Origin: Candidatus Methanoplasma termitum
Lineage (GTDB): Archaea > Thermoplasmatota > Thermoplasmata > Methanomassiliicoccales > Methanomethylophilaceae
Length of the DNA stretch: 64,000 nucleotides
Direction of reading: 5' to 3'
NCBI RefSeq assembly: GCF_000800805.1
Contig: NZ_CP010070.1
Span: 1,240,001 to 1,304,000, forward strand
Positions 52,982 through 61,722 of the stretch are shown here, in pieces. Each line of letters starts with the position of its first letter. Within the stretch, counting starts at the first letter, position 1. The position numbers were made by a program, and so were the translations under genes. The notes under the pieces were generated by a model, which worked only from the letters and a program-made list of their open reading frames with translations, did not search any database and was not told the origin of the DNA.

Positions 52982-52983
52982 GT

Positions 52984-53661
52984 TCAATCCTCTTCCTCTT
53001 CCTCAGAGTCTTCTTCATCGTAAGCTTCCTCTTCTTTGTCTGCGATGTAAATGAATTCTGACGGTACCTGATCGCAGAGGAACACTGTTTTTGCGGCCCT
53101 TCCTATCTCGATGCCTGCGTCGATGCATCCCACCGTATCTATGGCCAATATGATCGGCTCCTCTTCTCGGACGGATCCCGCCCTCGCCGCATCCTGGTAT
53201 GAGCGCGAAAGGTGGACCATCGCCCTGTCCGTCGGGAATAACCCCTCATTCAGGATCTTCTCGCATTCTTCTTCGTTCGCAGGGTAGTAGAGTATCTCCG
53301 GAATGTCGTCGACGGGGTGCCTGAGGCTCAGCTCTATAGTGTGGCCGTACGTCGCCCTTACATCCGATCCCGATATCTGGTATCTTCCTTTCGGGTCCGT
53401 CTCCACCATAGCTTCTATGTGGTGGGTCCTTAACCACTTCATCCTGGGGTATTTCGTCTTTATCACCGCGACGATGTCCCTCATATCAACGAACCCCTGG
53501 TCGTCCATCTCTAACTCGTATTTCCCGTGCCTGAGTATGCCTGCCATCGTCCTTCCTATCTTTTCGACCTCGAAGTCACTCATCAGGAACTTTCCTTCCT
53601 CACCGCATATCGGACAGTATTCATCACGGAAGTATCCGTGTTCCTCGCATTCTCTCATCAA
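52984..53661 (-). CDS. kptA: RNA 2'-phosphotransferase (Tpt1/KptA family)
   Basis: Removes a 2'-phosphate from RNA using NAD+. 225 aa. An N-terminal zinc-finger-like segment (CEEHGYFRDEYCPICG) is followed by GRTMAGILRHGKYELEMDDQ near residue 37, GFVDMRDIV, and RYQISGSDVRATYGHT near 93-108 with the conserved Arg and His. The C-terminus is a highly acidic tail. The gene sits 6 bp after folD. Confidence 0.85.
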   Translation of the reverse strand: MMRECEEHGYFRDEYCPICGEEGKFLMSDFEVEKIGRTMAGILRHGKYELEMDDQGFVDMRDIVAVIKTKYPRMKWLRTHHIEAMVETDPKGRYQISGSDVRATYGHTIELSLRHPVDDIPEILYYPANEEECEKILNEGLFPTDRAMVHLSRSYQDAARAGSVREEEPIILAIDTVGCIDAGIEIGRAAKTVFLCDQVPSEFIYIADKEEEAYDEEDSEEEEED

Positions 53662-53667
53662 TTTGAA

Positions 53668-54552
53668 TCACCTTGAAACATTAGCTTTTTCGGCCGCGGC
53701 CACTGTGTTGGCCATGAGCATACATATCGTCATCGGCCCGACGCCCCCGGGTACCGGGGTTATTTTGGATGCTTTGTTCTTCACACCCTCGAACTCAACA
53801 TCCCCGACCAGTTTGGTTCCTTTAGGAGAACTCGGATCTTCTATCCTGTTCGTACCCACGTCGATAACGACCACTCCTTTTTTTACCATATCTGCCGTGA
53901 TGAAATTGGCCTTGCCGATCGCAACTATCAATATATCCGCCTGCCTGGTTATCGACGGCAGGTCTTTTGTCCTTGAATGAACGACCGTGACCGTCGAGTC
54001 CGCTCCGTCACCCTTCTGCACCATCATCGCCATCATAGGTTTTCCGACGATGTTGCTCCTCCCTACTACGACCACGTGCTTCCCTTTCGTGTCCACTCCG
54101 GACCTTACCAGCATCTGCTGGACCCCCGCCGGGGTAGCCGGAAGGAAATCGGGTTCGCCGATGAGCATTTTACCTACGTTGACCGGATGGAAACAATCCA
54201 CATCTTTCTTCGGGTCTATTGCGTTTATGACCTTCTTCTCATCGATGTGGGACGGAAGAGGCAGCTGTACCAGGAAACCGTGTATGGAACTGTCTTTATT
54301 CAACTCCGAGACCTTCTTCAGAAGATCGGCCTCGGATGTGTTCTCCGGCATTACCACCGTAACAGAATGCATGCCCAGCTCTTCGCACTTCTTCCCTTTC
54401 ATCCTAACGTATACTTCGGATGCCGGATCGGTCCCCACAAGTACGACTGCCAGACCCGGCGTCGTCCCTTTTGATTTGAGTGCCTCTATCCTTACTCTGA
54501 GTTCTGAGTATATGCTTTCGGATACCGTCTTTCCAAGTATCAGTTCGGACAA
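53668..54552 (-). CDS. folD: Methylene-tetrahydrofolate dehydrogenase/cyclohydrolase
   Basis: Bifunctional folate C1 enzyme interconverting methylene- and formyl-tetrahydrofolate. 294 aa, family length. Signatures: VLVGTDPASEVYVRMKGKKC near residue 37 with the catalytic Lys, GFLVQLPLPSHIDEKKVINA near 95, VVGRSNIVGKPMM near 160 and TPVPGGVGPMTICMLMANTV near the C-terminus. Unusual in methanogens that use tetrahydromethanopterin, but expected where THF serves biosynthesis. Confidence 0.95.
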   Translation of the reverse strand: MSELILGKTVSESIYSELRVRIEALKSKGTTPGLAVVLVGTDPASEVYVRMKGKKCEELGMHSVTVVMPENTSEADLLKKVSELNKDSSIHGFLVQLPLPSHIDEKKVINAIDPKKDVDCFHPVNVGKMLIGEPDFLPATPAGVQQMLVRSGVDTKGKHVVVVGRSNIVGKPMMAMMVQKGDGADSTVTVVHSRTKDLPSITRQADILIVAIGKANFITADMVKKGVVVIDVGTNRIEDPSSPKGTKLVGDVEFEGVKNKASKITPVPGGVGPMTICMLMANTVAAAEKANVSR

Positions 54553-54592
54553 AACTTCACCATCCCTTTGAAGGCCCCTCTATTATATTATT

Positions 54593-55399
54593 TTAGCGTG
54601 GGTTCGCTTCCATCCTCTTCCTTACATCTGCCATGGTCAGAGGTCTCATCCCCATGTCGATCGTCTCTTCCAACACCTTTCTTAAGTTGTCCGTGTTCTT
54701 TCCGATCTCGTCAGCGGACATCATTCCTCTTTCTCTGGATTCCACCATGTGCCAGGTGTGCGTCGAGAGAACGAATGCTCCCTCATCCATGACCGATGCA
54801 AGCCGAAGATAATCTTCAGGTTCTCTCTTTGACTCGTGCATTGGCCACAGATATGCGGTTATTTTCTTACCGTGTTCATCCTTCCCTTCCGGGACGGGGA
54901 CCTCCCACAATCCGCTGCCGATCCTTTTCGGCATCATCGATCCGGAGACGGCGGCGTAACGGGACGAATCGGTCTTGATCCCGACTTCCGGAAGGAGGCC
55001 GACGGTCTCTTCGTCTATTCTCATGTACGGTGCTCTGAAGCTTTCCGGCTTCGTTCCCACTGTGTCTTTGATGACCGCCGAAGCATCTTCGATTATCCTT
55101 CTTTTACTGTCCATTCCTTTTATCAGTGTCAGGTCCTCGTGGTCCATTCCGTGTATACCGACCTCATGGCCCGATAGCGTCTCCGCATCCACATTCCTCA
55201 GCGTCGAGGCCTCAGCGAAGAATGTCGCTTTCATCCCAATCTCATCCAAAAGATCGACCAGTATCGATAACCCTCTCAATGATGAGGAGAATCTCGGTCC
55301 GGTACCGCTTCCTCTGTCAATGGATCCCGCGGCACGGCCGCCTTCTATCTGAATGTTCACATCCCTGTCGAGATCGACCGTGAAGCACAGCGCCCGCAT
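54593..55399 (-). CDS. Polysaccharide deacetylase-family protein
   Basis: 268 aa NodB-fold hydrolase. CFTVDLDRDV near residue 5 supplies the catalytic and metal Asp residues, KATFFAEAST follows near 53, and SGHEVGIHGMDHEDLTLIKG near 75 holds the metal histidines. RAPYMRIDEETVGLLPEVGI is motif 3. No signal peptide, so it acts inside the cell or on precursors; the substrate is unknown. It follows AMP phosphorylase by one base, so it is transcribed with the RuBisCO pathway genes. Confidence 0.88.
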   Translation of the reverse strand: MRALCFTVDLDRDVNIQIEGGRAAGSIDRGSGTGPRFSSSLRGLSILVDLLDEIGMKATFFAEASTLRNVDAETLSGHEVGIHGMDHEDLTLIKGMDSKRRIIEDASAVIKDTVGTKPESFRAPYMRIDEETVGLLPEVGIKTDSSRYAAVSGSMMPKRIGSGLWEVPVPEGKDEHGKKITAYLWPMHESKREPEDYLRLASVMDEGAFVLSTHTWHMVESRERGMMSADEIGKNTDNLRKVLEETIDMGMRPLTMADVRKRMEANPR

Positions 55400-55400
55400 C

Positions 55401-56906
55401 TTACCTTGTCCTCGGAGGAGCTATCTTCTTCAGAAGCATTCCTTCGATATCGAACGGTTTGTACTTGGTCGCCAACTCCTTGGCCCTGTCTACCTTCGCT
55501 TTGCTGTCCCCGTATATCTGGAACAGTAACTCTCCCCTCTCCACCCTCTGGCCTTTCTTCTTCATTATGAGCAGGCCGGCGCCTTTGTCGGACGGGGAAC
55601 CCGCTGCGATCGCTATAGATACCAGATCTTTGTTGGAGATCGAGTGGACATATCCGGCAGACGGAGATATCACGTCCTCTACGAACTCTCCGGGGACCAG
55701 GTCTTCGGACCTGATGTCGTAGTTCCCGTTCTGCGCGGCAACTATCTCTCTGAACTTCTTCATCGCGGCACCTGAATCCAATATCTCTCTTGCTTTCTCG
55801 GAGCCGTTGGCGAATCCGCCCATTTCCAAAATCATCCCCGCAAGGTCGCAGGCCTTCTCGATAACACTGGAAGGATGTTTTTGTCCTTCCAGTATGCGTA
55901 TGCACTCTCTGGCCTCGAGTTTCGGGCCTATCGCGCTTCCGACCGGCTGATCGGCATAGGTTATCGCGCATTCGATATGTATGTTCAGTTTCTCTCCGAG
56001 GTCCATGAAATCCCTGGCGTATGCTTTTGCCACTTCTATCGTCGGGACCTTGGTACCCGCACCTGTGGGGATATCCATGACCAGATGCGTCGCACCGATC
56101 GCCAGTTTCTTACTGATTATGGATGCGAGCATCTGCGCACGCGGGTTGATCCCGAGCGGATGTTCCACCTTTATCACCATGTCATCCACCGGCGCGAGGT
56201 TCATAGAACCTCCCCATGCGAATACCCCGCCGACCTTTTCCGATATTCTTTTCAGATTCGCGGCATCCAGTTCGATATCGCAGAAGGTCTCTACGAAATC
56301 TGATGTCCCGCAGGCGCTGCTTATCGCTCTGGACGACGTTTTCGGAAGCATCAGCCCCGCAGCGGCAACGATGGATACCACTATGGGAGTTATTTTGTTG
56401 CCTGGAACTCCTCCCATGCTGTGGAAATCATACACCGGAGTGCGGTCGAATTCGACTTTATCGCCGGTGTCGGCCATCGCCCGGGCGAACGCCGCTATCT
56501 CTTCTATATCCATGCCGTTTATGTACAATGCGGTCAGCCAGGCCGATATCTCGATCTTGGAGAGCCTGTTCTCAAGGATATCCACCACTATATCGTGGAT
56601 CTCTTCCTTGGTGAGTTTCTTGTTATCCATCTTCTTCCGGATGCTTCTGACGGACTCCGGTCCGCTGGCATAAATGATGCGGAGATCGTCGCCGTCCGAA
56701 GCGACTATTTTGCTCTGAAGGTTCGCGGAAAGTATCGCCTCTCCGGGTTCGGCAAAGTCGGAGACGTTCAGAAGCGCGATCGCCGATCTCTTTCCGTCTA
56801 TTTTCACACGGTCGTTGTCCTTGCCGCCGATCTGAGCGGCATCTCCCGGGTTTATCAGTATCAACGGTTCTGTGCTTATATCCAGGAACCTTGCCTTGAG
56901 ATTCAT
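55401..56906 (-). CDS. deoA: AMP phosphorylase
   Basis: Splits AMP with phosphate to adenine and ribose-1,5-bisphosphate, the first step of the archaeal AMP pathway. 501 aa, longer than thymidine phosphorylase because of the N-terminal domain typical of the archaeal enzyme (MNLKARFLDISTEPLILINP). HSMGGVPGNKITPIVVSIVA near residue 165 and KTSSRAISSACGTSDFVE near 188 are phosphorylase motifs. The start is fixed by GGGGAG five bases upstream and a 4-bp overlap (ATGA) with rbcL. Confidence 0.93.
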   Translation of the reverse strand: MNLKARFLDISTEPLILINPGDAAQIGGKDNDRVKIDGKRSAIALLNVSDFAEPGEAILSANLQSKIVASDGDDLRIIYASGPESVRSIRKKMDNKKLTKEEIHDIVVDILENRLSKIEISAWLTALYINGMDIEEIAAFARAMADTGDKVEFDRTPVYDFHSMGGVPGNKITPIVVSIVAAAGLMLPKTSSRAISSACGTSDFVETFCDIELDAANLKRISEKVGGVFAWGGSMNLAPVDDMVIKVEHPLGINPRAQMLASIISKKLAIGATHLVMDIPTGAGTKVPTIEVAKAYARDFMDLGEKLNIHIECAITYADQPVGSAIGPKLEARECIRILEGQKHPSSVIEKACDLAGMILEMGGFANGSEKAREILDSGAAMKKFREIVAAQNGNYDIRSEDLVPGEFVEDVISPSAGYVHSISNKDLVSIAIAAGSPSDKGAGLLIMKKKGQRVERGELLFQIYGDSKAKVDRAKELATKYKPFDIEGMLLKKIAPPRTR

Positions 56907-58144
56907 TTTACTCCCCATAGGTCAAGCGCTGTCTGCAGCTCCGGGTGGGTCTTCGCATATGTGGCGACGTCTATGCCCTTGAATGCGGCATCCACTGCCT
57001 GGCACATACCCATGGCACCCATCTTTACCCCTCCGGGATGCCCAGCCACTCCCCCGCCGGCCTGTACCTGTACATTGAACCCGGAGGCTTTGATCATTGT
57101 GCCGATCATCCCTGGATATACTCCGCCGGAACAGATCGGCATCATCGTCTTGTATCTTTTGTCCTTTCTCAGGCATTCGTCCAGGCATTCGCGGTCGCCC
57201 TCCAATGTGCCTGCCATCTTACCTACTCCGAATGTCCCTATATGGGTGGCATCCCCTCCGCACATCCTTACCAATTTTGTGATCGGAAGCATGGATATGC
57301 CATGAAGGGGGTCTCTCGAGAAAGCACCGTGCATTGTGCGGTGAATGTGGATCGGGACCTTGATCTTGGGGTTCTCCGCAACGGCTTTGACGGCTTCGAA
57401 CCCTGTTGTGACAACATCTATCATAAGTATCGTCGCACCCCACGACTGAGCGTCCTCGGCCAGCTCCACTATCTTGTCCCCTCTCGTACTGATGTTTATG
57501 GAGTGGATCATCTTGTGGCCTTCCTCTTTCAGTATATCAAGCTTTTCTGCGATCAGTTTCGTCCTCGTCTCTATCGGACAGAACTTCTGGTCCACAAGGG
57601 TCTCGTCGTCTTTGCTGTTGGTCAGCCCTCCGGTCCCCCCTTCATAGATGTATTTTGCGGTGTCTTTCGGGGAAAGACCGATCTTCGGCTTCACAATCGT
57701 TCCGACAAGGGGCTTCTCCGGGCGGGCCACAAGCTTCCTGATGCCGTCGGCCCCGAATTTCGGTCCCTTGAATTTTTTCAGTATTCCGGATGGGAATTCC
57801 ACATCCTCCAGCCTTACTTTTTGCAGAGCCTCCAGGCCGAAGAGGTTCCCCGAGATGATGCTGAGTGCCTGCGGGATCCCACCCAACTCTATATCGAAAT
57901 CCTCTTCCGGGAATGCTACCGTCACCATGTTGCCGGTAATGTCTATTACCTTCCCGCTGCACATTTTGAATTCCTTATCGTGCAGTGTTGTTATCCCCGT
58001 CCATGTTCCTGTGGACTGCTCCGCGGCAATCGCATTGGCCGCTTCTTCTATCGGCAGATCGGTCGTCACACGATATTTGCAGACGACGTGCGCGTCAAGG
58101 TCGATCTTCTCCCCCAAATGCAGATATGAATATGTTTTAACCAT
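56903..58144 (-). CDS. rbcL: Form III RuBisCO large subunit
   Basis: Carboxylates ribulose-1,5-bisphosphate to two 3-phosphoglycerates. 413 aa. Active-site residues are all visible: Lys152/Lys154 in KPKIGL, Lys178 for carbamylation followed by Asp-Asp-Glu in NSKDDE, His266/His268/His272 in HIHRTMHG, loop-6 Lys309 in FGVGKMAG, and the phosphate-binding SGGVYPGM and AGGGVAGHPGG. TGTW near residue 46 supplies the N-terminal part of the site. It is therefore a true RuBisCO, not a form IV homologue. Its neighbours are the two enzymes that make its substrate from AMP. Confidence 0.96.
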   Translation of the reverse strand: MVKTYSYLHLGEKIDLDAHVVCKYRVTTDLPIEEAANAIAAEQSTGTWTGITTLHDKEFKMCSGKVIDITGNMVTVAFPEEDFDIELGGIPQALSIISGNLFGLEALQKVRLEDVEFPSGILKKFKGPKFGADGIRKLVARPEKPLVGTIVKPKIGLSPKDTAKYIYEGGTGGLTNSKDDETLVDQKFCPIETRTKLIAEKLDILKEEGHKMIHSINISTRGDKIVELAEDAQSWGATILMIDVVTTGFEAVKAVAENPKIKVPIHIHRTMHGAFSRDPLHGISMLPITKLVRMCGGDATHIGTFGVGKMAGTLEGDRECLDECLRKDKRYKTMMPICSGGVYPGMIGTMIKASGFNVQVQAGGGVAGHPGGVKMGAMGMCQAVDAAFKGIDVATYAKTHPELQTALDLWGVK

Positions 58145-58153
58145 TTTTATCCC

Positions 58154-59077
58154 TCATTTAAATATGTCATTCCCAAGTTGTTTTACCATAACATCATAGA
58201 CGGATCCTGGAGATATGACTCCGAGTTCCGTTATGTATGCATCGATATATTTTGCCGGAGTTGTGTCAAATACAGGGTTGTAGATCTTTACTCCCTTCGA
58301 TATCTCGTCCGCTTTTACTACCTCTCCGCAGTCCCTTTCCTCTATCTCCACCATGTCCCCGAATATTGTCATGGGAGAGAACTTGTACGTCTCGGTGCAG
58401 ACGCTGAATGGAACGCGTGCCTCGTTCGCGGCAAGTGCCAGCTGCGATGTTCCGACCTTATTTATCAGCGCACCGTTCGATGTGACCGTGTCTGCGCCGA
58501 CGAACACTTTGTCTATATCCTTCATCACAGCACGGACGGCGCTGTCGATGATAAGTGTGACATCGACCCCTGCGTCGGAAAGCTCTTTGACCGTTAACAA
58601 TCCCTGCCTCCACGGACGGGATTCCGTGGCATACACTTTTATGTCCTTGCCTTGCAAATGGGCCTCCTTTATGATGCCCAATGCAGCACTGCTGTTGCAG
58701 TGTGTGAGAAGCGTGTCTCCTTTCTCTACCCTCTTTGCACCGATCTTGGCGATTGTCTCCACTGCGCTCGACGACATCTTGACAAAAGATGCTGCGTTGC
58801 GCACGACCGATGCTTTTGCTTCGCCGAGCGATGCGGCGCTGCCGACGTCCTTGACACTTGCCTGCACCCCATTCCATAAAGAAACGGCTGTCGGCCTGGA
58901 GTCGAGAATGATCTTTTTTGCTTTGTCGATATCTTTTTTGAAGTCTTCAAGCGAACCGCCGTTGTAATCCTCGGCGAACTTCCCCATCGCAGATGCTCCC
59001 GCACGCGCTATCCTGCCGGCCCCTCTGATCTTCATTTCTTTTATGTCCGAGGCCGTTGCTTTGACTGTGTCTGTCAC
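58154..59077 (-). CDS. e2b2: Ribose-1,5-bisphosphate isomerase
   Basis: Converts ribose-1,5-bisphosphate into ribulose-1,5-bisphosphate, the RuBisCO substrate. 307 aa of the eIF2B-alpha-like family. KIRGAGRIARAGASAMG near residue 16 and TLLTHCNSSAALG near 133 distinguish it from methylthioribose isomerase and eIF2B. The GTG start is 27 bp from the centre of a minus-strand ACTTATTAAATC TATA box (59098-59109), suggesting a leaderless mRNA for the whole RuBisCO operon. Confidence 0.92.
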   Translation of the reverse strand: MTDTVKATASDIKEMKIRGAGRIARAGASAMGKFAEDYNGGSLEDFKKDIDKAKKIILDSRPTAVSLWNGVQASVKDVGSAASLGEAKASVVRNAASFVKMSSSAVETIAKIGAKRVEKGDTLLTHCNSSAALGIIKEAHLQGKDIKVYATESRPWRQGLLTVKELSDAGVDVTLIIDSAVRAVMKDIDKVFVGADTVTSNGALINKVGTSQLALAANEARVPFSVCTETYKFSPMTIFGDMVEIEERDCGEVVKADEISKGVKIYNPVFDTTPAKYIDAYITELGVISPGSVYDVMVKQLGNDIFK

Positions 59078-59097
59078 AAATCCAAGAGTGTTTTTTG

Positions 59098-59109
59098 AGA
59101 TTTAATAAG
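59098..59109 (-). promoter_or_regulatory. Promoter of the RuBisCO/AMP pathway operon
   Basis: Minus-strand ACTTATTAAATC is placed so that transcription would start on the GTG of the isomerase gene. Confidence 0.5.
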
Positions 59110-59164
59110 TATCTACAATATTGTGCTGGGTATCGCTCAAAGGCAGAACATTGTTTTTTCATCA

Positions 59165-59175
59165 CCTATTTAAGA
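59165..59175 (+). promoter_or_regulatory. Promoter of the Cys-rich protein gene
   Basis: CCTATTTAAGA is centred about 27 bp before the ATG at 59198, which selects that ATG over the TTG four codons upstream and implies a leaderless transcript. Confidence 0.5.
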
Positions 59176-59197
59176 ATGAACATTATTGGGTAATGAT

Positions 59198-60703
59198 ATG
59201 GCAGAGAAGAAACGTCTTAGGATGAGAGGCGTCAAACAGGCACCGAAAAGACTCGAGAGCGAGATCCTTGAGCGTTCCAGAAAGATCGCCAACGACCCGG
59301 CTTTGCTCAGGCCGATGTGCGCCGGGAACTGCCGAAAGTGTCTTTTCGATAGGACCTTCAAGACTATAGACGATATTTCCAGATACAGAGGCGATGCTGA
59401 GACGCTTCTTAAATTCGCATCCAAGGGATCTGATGACATGGCCAAAGCATATGCCGGGACCATCTCCCTGAGTGCGGCGGGCAAGATACCTTTGCTTGCT
59501 ACCGCCACGGTCGGAGGGGAAAAAGTATCGTTCGTTGTCAGGGGTTCGGTGGGCAACGATAAACTTATCGGATGCCAATACTACGACGATCCGAAGATAA
59601 GACTTCTTTATTACAATCAGTTCATAAAAAGAGAGAAACTTCATCTTTACTCTTTCCGCGACGGGTTGGTATGCGCCAACTTCCCGAACATGCCGGAAGA
59701 TTACCTTTACGAAGCATTTTGGGAGACCCCCTATGAATTCAAGGATGACGGGCTGGACTGCGGACACAAAGACGCCCTGATACTCGACATTAAGATCAAA
59801 TCTGCGAACGAACACATCAGGATCTGCGAGAACTGCGCAAAAGAGGTCTCCACCGTCCAATATCTGATATCCCAGATCTGTGCGGTCGAACCGCTGGATG
59901 ACATCGAGATCAGCATTTTACATCCTTATCACTCCGCAAAAGAATCCGGCAGCGAGAAGGTCGAAGGGGATACTCTGAAAAAATACCTTCGCGGCGAGCT
60001 TAACGACAGAACATTGTTGAGCACGATAAAGAGAGAGAAATTAGGCAGCCTCAAGAAGGGCGGGAATTCCACATACGTCATAGGAACAGAGAACTACGGT
60101 TCCGATCTGGATGCTTTTGTCAACGCCCTTTCCGGGCCGCCGGAAGAGAAGGCCACGATCAAATCGTTCCTGACCGCAGTGCCTGAGTCCGTTGTCATAA
60201 GGAGCGGCAAGACCTCCGAGGTGCTTGTTCATCTTTGGGACGAGCACTGGAGAGATTTGGTAGTTCATCATACCTCAAAGTCTCACGCAGACAGGATAAC
60301 CGAGAAGCCGAAGAACGCCCCGTCCCAGGTGCTTTGCGACACCCGCAAGACGTTCGTCTCCGCAGATGTTGTGGCAAGCCTTCCCGAATTCAAAAAACCG
60401 GGGCCGATGACGAAACTCGCAGACAATCTGGCGAAAGCGGCGAAGGTGGGAGGATGCGGGATGGTGAATACGGCATTTGCTTCCGAAACGATGAAAGGCT
60501 CAAACTACAGATCGGTCTCGGCTGCGTTCATACTTGCTGCGGACCCTGCAGCCAAACTGCCTCTGAACCTCACTCCGGATGAGAAAAGTTTTACGGACTT
60601 CCTTGTGCCGTTTGCAAAGGCCGTCATCGATGCTAACGGCGAGAAGTACCGTGATGCGATGAACACGCTGCTGACAGCCAGCAGCTCCGGAGAATCCGTT
60701 TAA
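59198..60703 (+). CDS. Unrecognised archaeal protein with two cysteine clusters
   Basis: 501 aa, soluble, no signal peptide or membrane helix. Near residue 42 there is CAGNCRKCLFD and near residues 185-210 LDCGHKD followed by CENCAKE, so two metal-binding sites (zinc or iron-sulphur) are plausible. The N-terminus is strongly basic (MAEKKRLRMRGVKQAPKRLE), as in RNA- or DNA-binding proteins. It has SFLTAVPESVVIRSGKT and a C-terminal AVIDANGEKYRDAMNTLL. I do not recognise the family. Convergent with the TYW2-like gene, overlapping it by 4 bp. Codon use looks like that of its neighbours, so it is probably a core archaeal gene. Confidence 0.85.
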   Translation: MAEKKRLRMRGVKQAPKRLESEILERSRKIANDPALLRPMCAGNCRKCLFDRTFKTIDDISRYRGDAETLLKFASKGSDDMAKAYAGTISLSAAGKIPLLATATVGGEKVSFVVRGSVGNDKLIGCQYYDDPKIRLLYYNQFIKREKLHLYSFRDGLVCANFPNMPEDYLYEAFWETPYEFKDDGLDCGHKDALILDIKIKSANEHIRICENCAKEVSTVQYLISQICAVEPLDDIEISILHPYHSAKESGSEKVEGDTLKKYLRGELNDRTLLSTIKREKLGSLKKGGNSTYVIGTENYGSDLDAFVNALSGPPEEKATIKSFLTAVPESVVIRSGKTSEVLVHLWDEHWRDLVVHHTSKSHADRITEKPKNAPSQVLCDTRKTFVSADVVASLPEFKKPGPMTKLADNLAKAAKVGGCGMVNTAFASETMKGSNYRSVSAAFILAADPAAKLPLNLTPDEKSFTDFLVPFAKAVIDANGEKYRDAMNTLLTASSSGESV

Positions 60704-61722
60704 AGTATCCTCACATCTGCAACGTAATGGGATACCGAGGGAGCAAATGATTTTACTTCTTTTATCCTCTCTATCTCGAACTTATCCCCGGCCGCCTTTG
60801 TGAATATCTCTTCTATCTTTTCTTTATATTCATTCACATAGAATGTATCATGATAATGGATCGTACCGCCGTGCTTGACGATCTCCAACGCTTTGGGAAT
60901 GAAAGCGGAGGTTGTCTGCACATACCCCAAAAGAACTCTGTCCGCAAATCTTTTTCCGGGTATGTTCCTGTTGTCTCCCAGCATCGGTATGACCTTTTCG
61001 GAGACACCGTTCCGTTCTGCGTTCTTTACCAAATACAGATAAGAGTCCTTGTTCTTTTCACACGCGAACACTTTCCTCGCTCCGGTGAACTTAGCTATCG
61101 GGAGTGTGAAGTATCCTATCCCCGCAAACATATCGACGATCGTCTCATCTTTGCAGTCGAGCTCCCCCATACGGTGCCTCTCCTCCACATTCCCCGAAGC
61201 GAACATTATCTTACTGACATCGAACTCATAAAGAATGCCGTTCTCGAGTCTTACCGATTCGGTCCTGCTTCCATAGATAATTTCTGTGCTGGGTCTTCGC
61301 AATTCCCCTGCTATTCCGTTCAGATCTGCACATACGGTCCTTGCTCCGAGGATGTTCGCATATGCCTTTCCGATCCTTTCTTTGTATGGAAGGCACACAT
61401 TATCCATCTTCAATATCACAACATCGCCGACATACTCCCATTTCATCGGCAAGGAAGATGTGACCTCTTTCGGAAGGTCGGAAAGCTCATTGAGAATGCG
61501 TTCCTGAGGCTTTCTTCTTTCCATTGTGTAAGCCGGCCCTTCCGTTATCTCATATCCCATTTTGGCGATCTCGTCCTCCATTCCGGGAGTAATGGGGACC
61601 AGTCTGCTGTCTCCGTCTTTGGATATCTTTGCCGAACGTTCGATAAGTCCCATCTCCATAAGGTACGGTATCACATCGGATGCCTCCGATGACATTATGC
61701 GGGCCTGCTTCATTATTCTCAT
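60700..61722 (-). CDS. TYW2/Trm5-family tRNA methyl- or aminocarboxypropyl-transferase
   Basis: 340 aa. The SAM-binding motif is IVDMFAGIGYFTLPIAKFTG near residue 195. MFASGNVEERHRM just before it resembles the FSxGNxxER motif of TYW2 (aminocarboxypropyl transfer in wyosine synthesis) rather than the Trm5 form. LLGYVQTTSAFIPKAL takes the place of the catalytic NPPY-like loop. An N-terminal winged-helix-like part (residues 1-55) precedes the D1-type domain. Trm5 (m1G37) cannot be excluded. It overlaps the reductase gene by 4 bp. Confidence 0.82.
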   Translation of the reverse strand: MRIMKQARIMSSEASDVIPYLMEMGLIERSAKISKDGDSRLVPITPGMEDEIAKMGYEITEGPAYTMERRKPQERILNELSDLPKEVTSSLPMKWEYVGDVVILKMDNVCLPYKERIGKAYANILGARTVCADLNGIAGELRRPSTEIIYGSRTESVRLENGILYEFDVSKIMFASGNVEERHRMGELDCKDETIVDMFAGIGYFTLPIAKFTGARKVFACEKNKDSYLYLVKNAERNGVSEKVIPMLGDNRNIPGKRFADRVLLGYVQTTSAFIPKALEIVKHGGTIHYHDTFYVNEYKEKIEEIFTKAAGDKFEIERIKEVKSFAPSVSHYVADVRIL

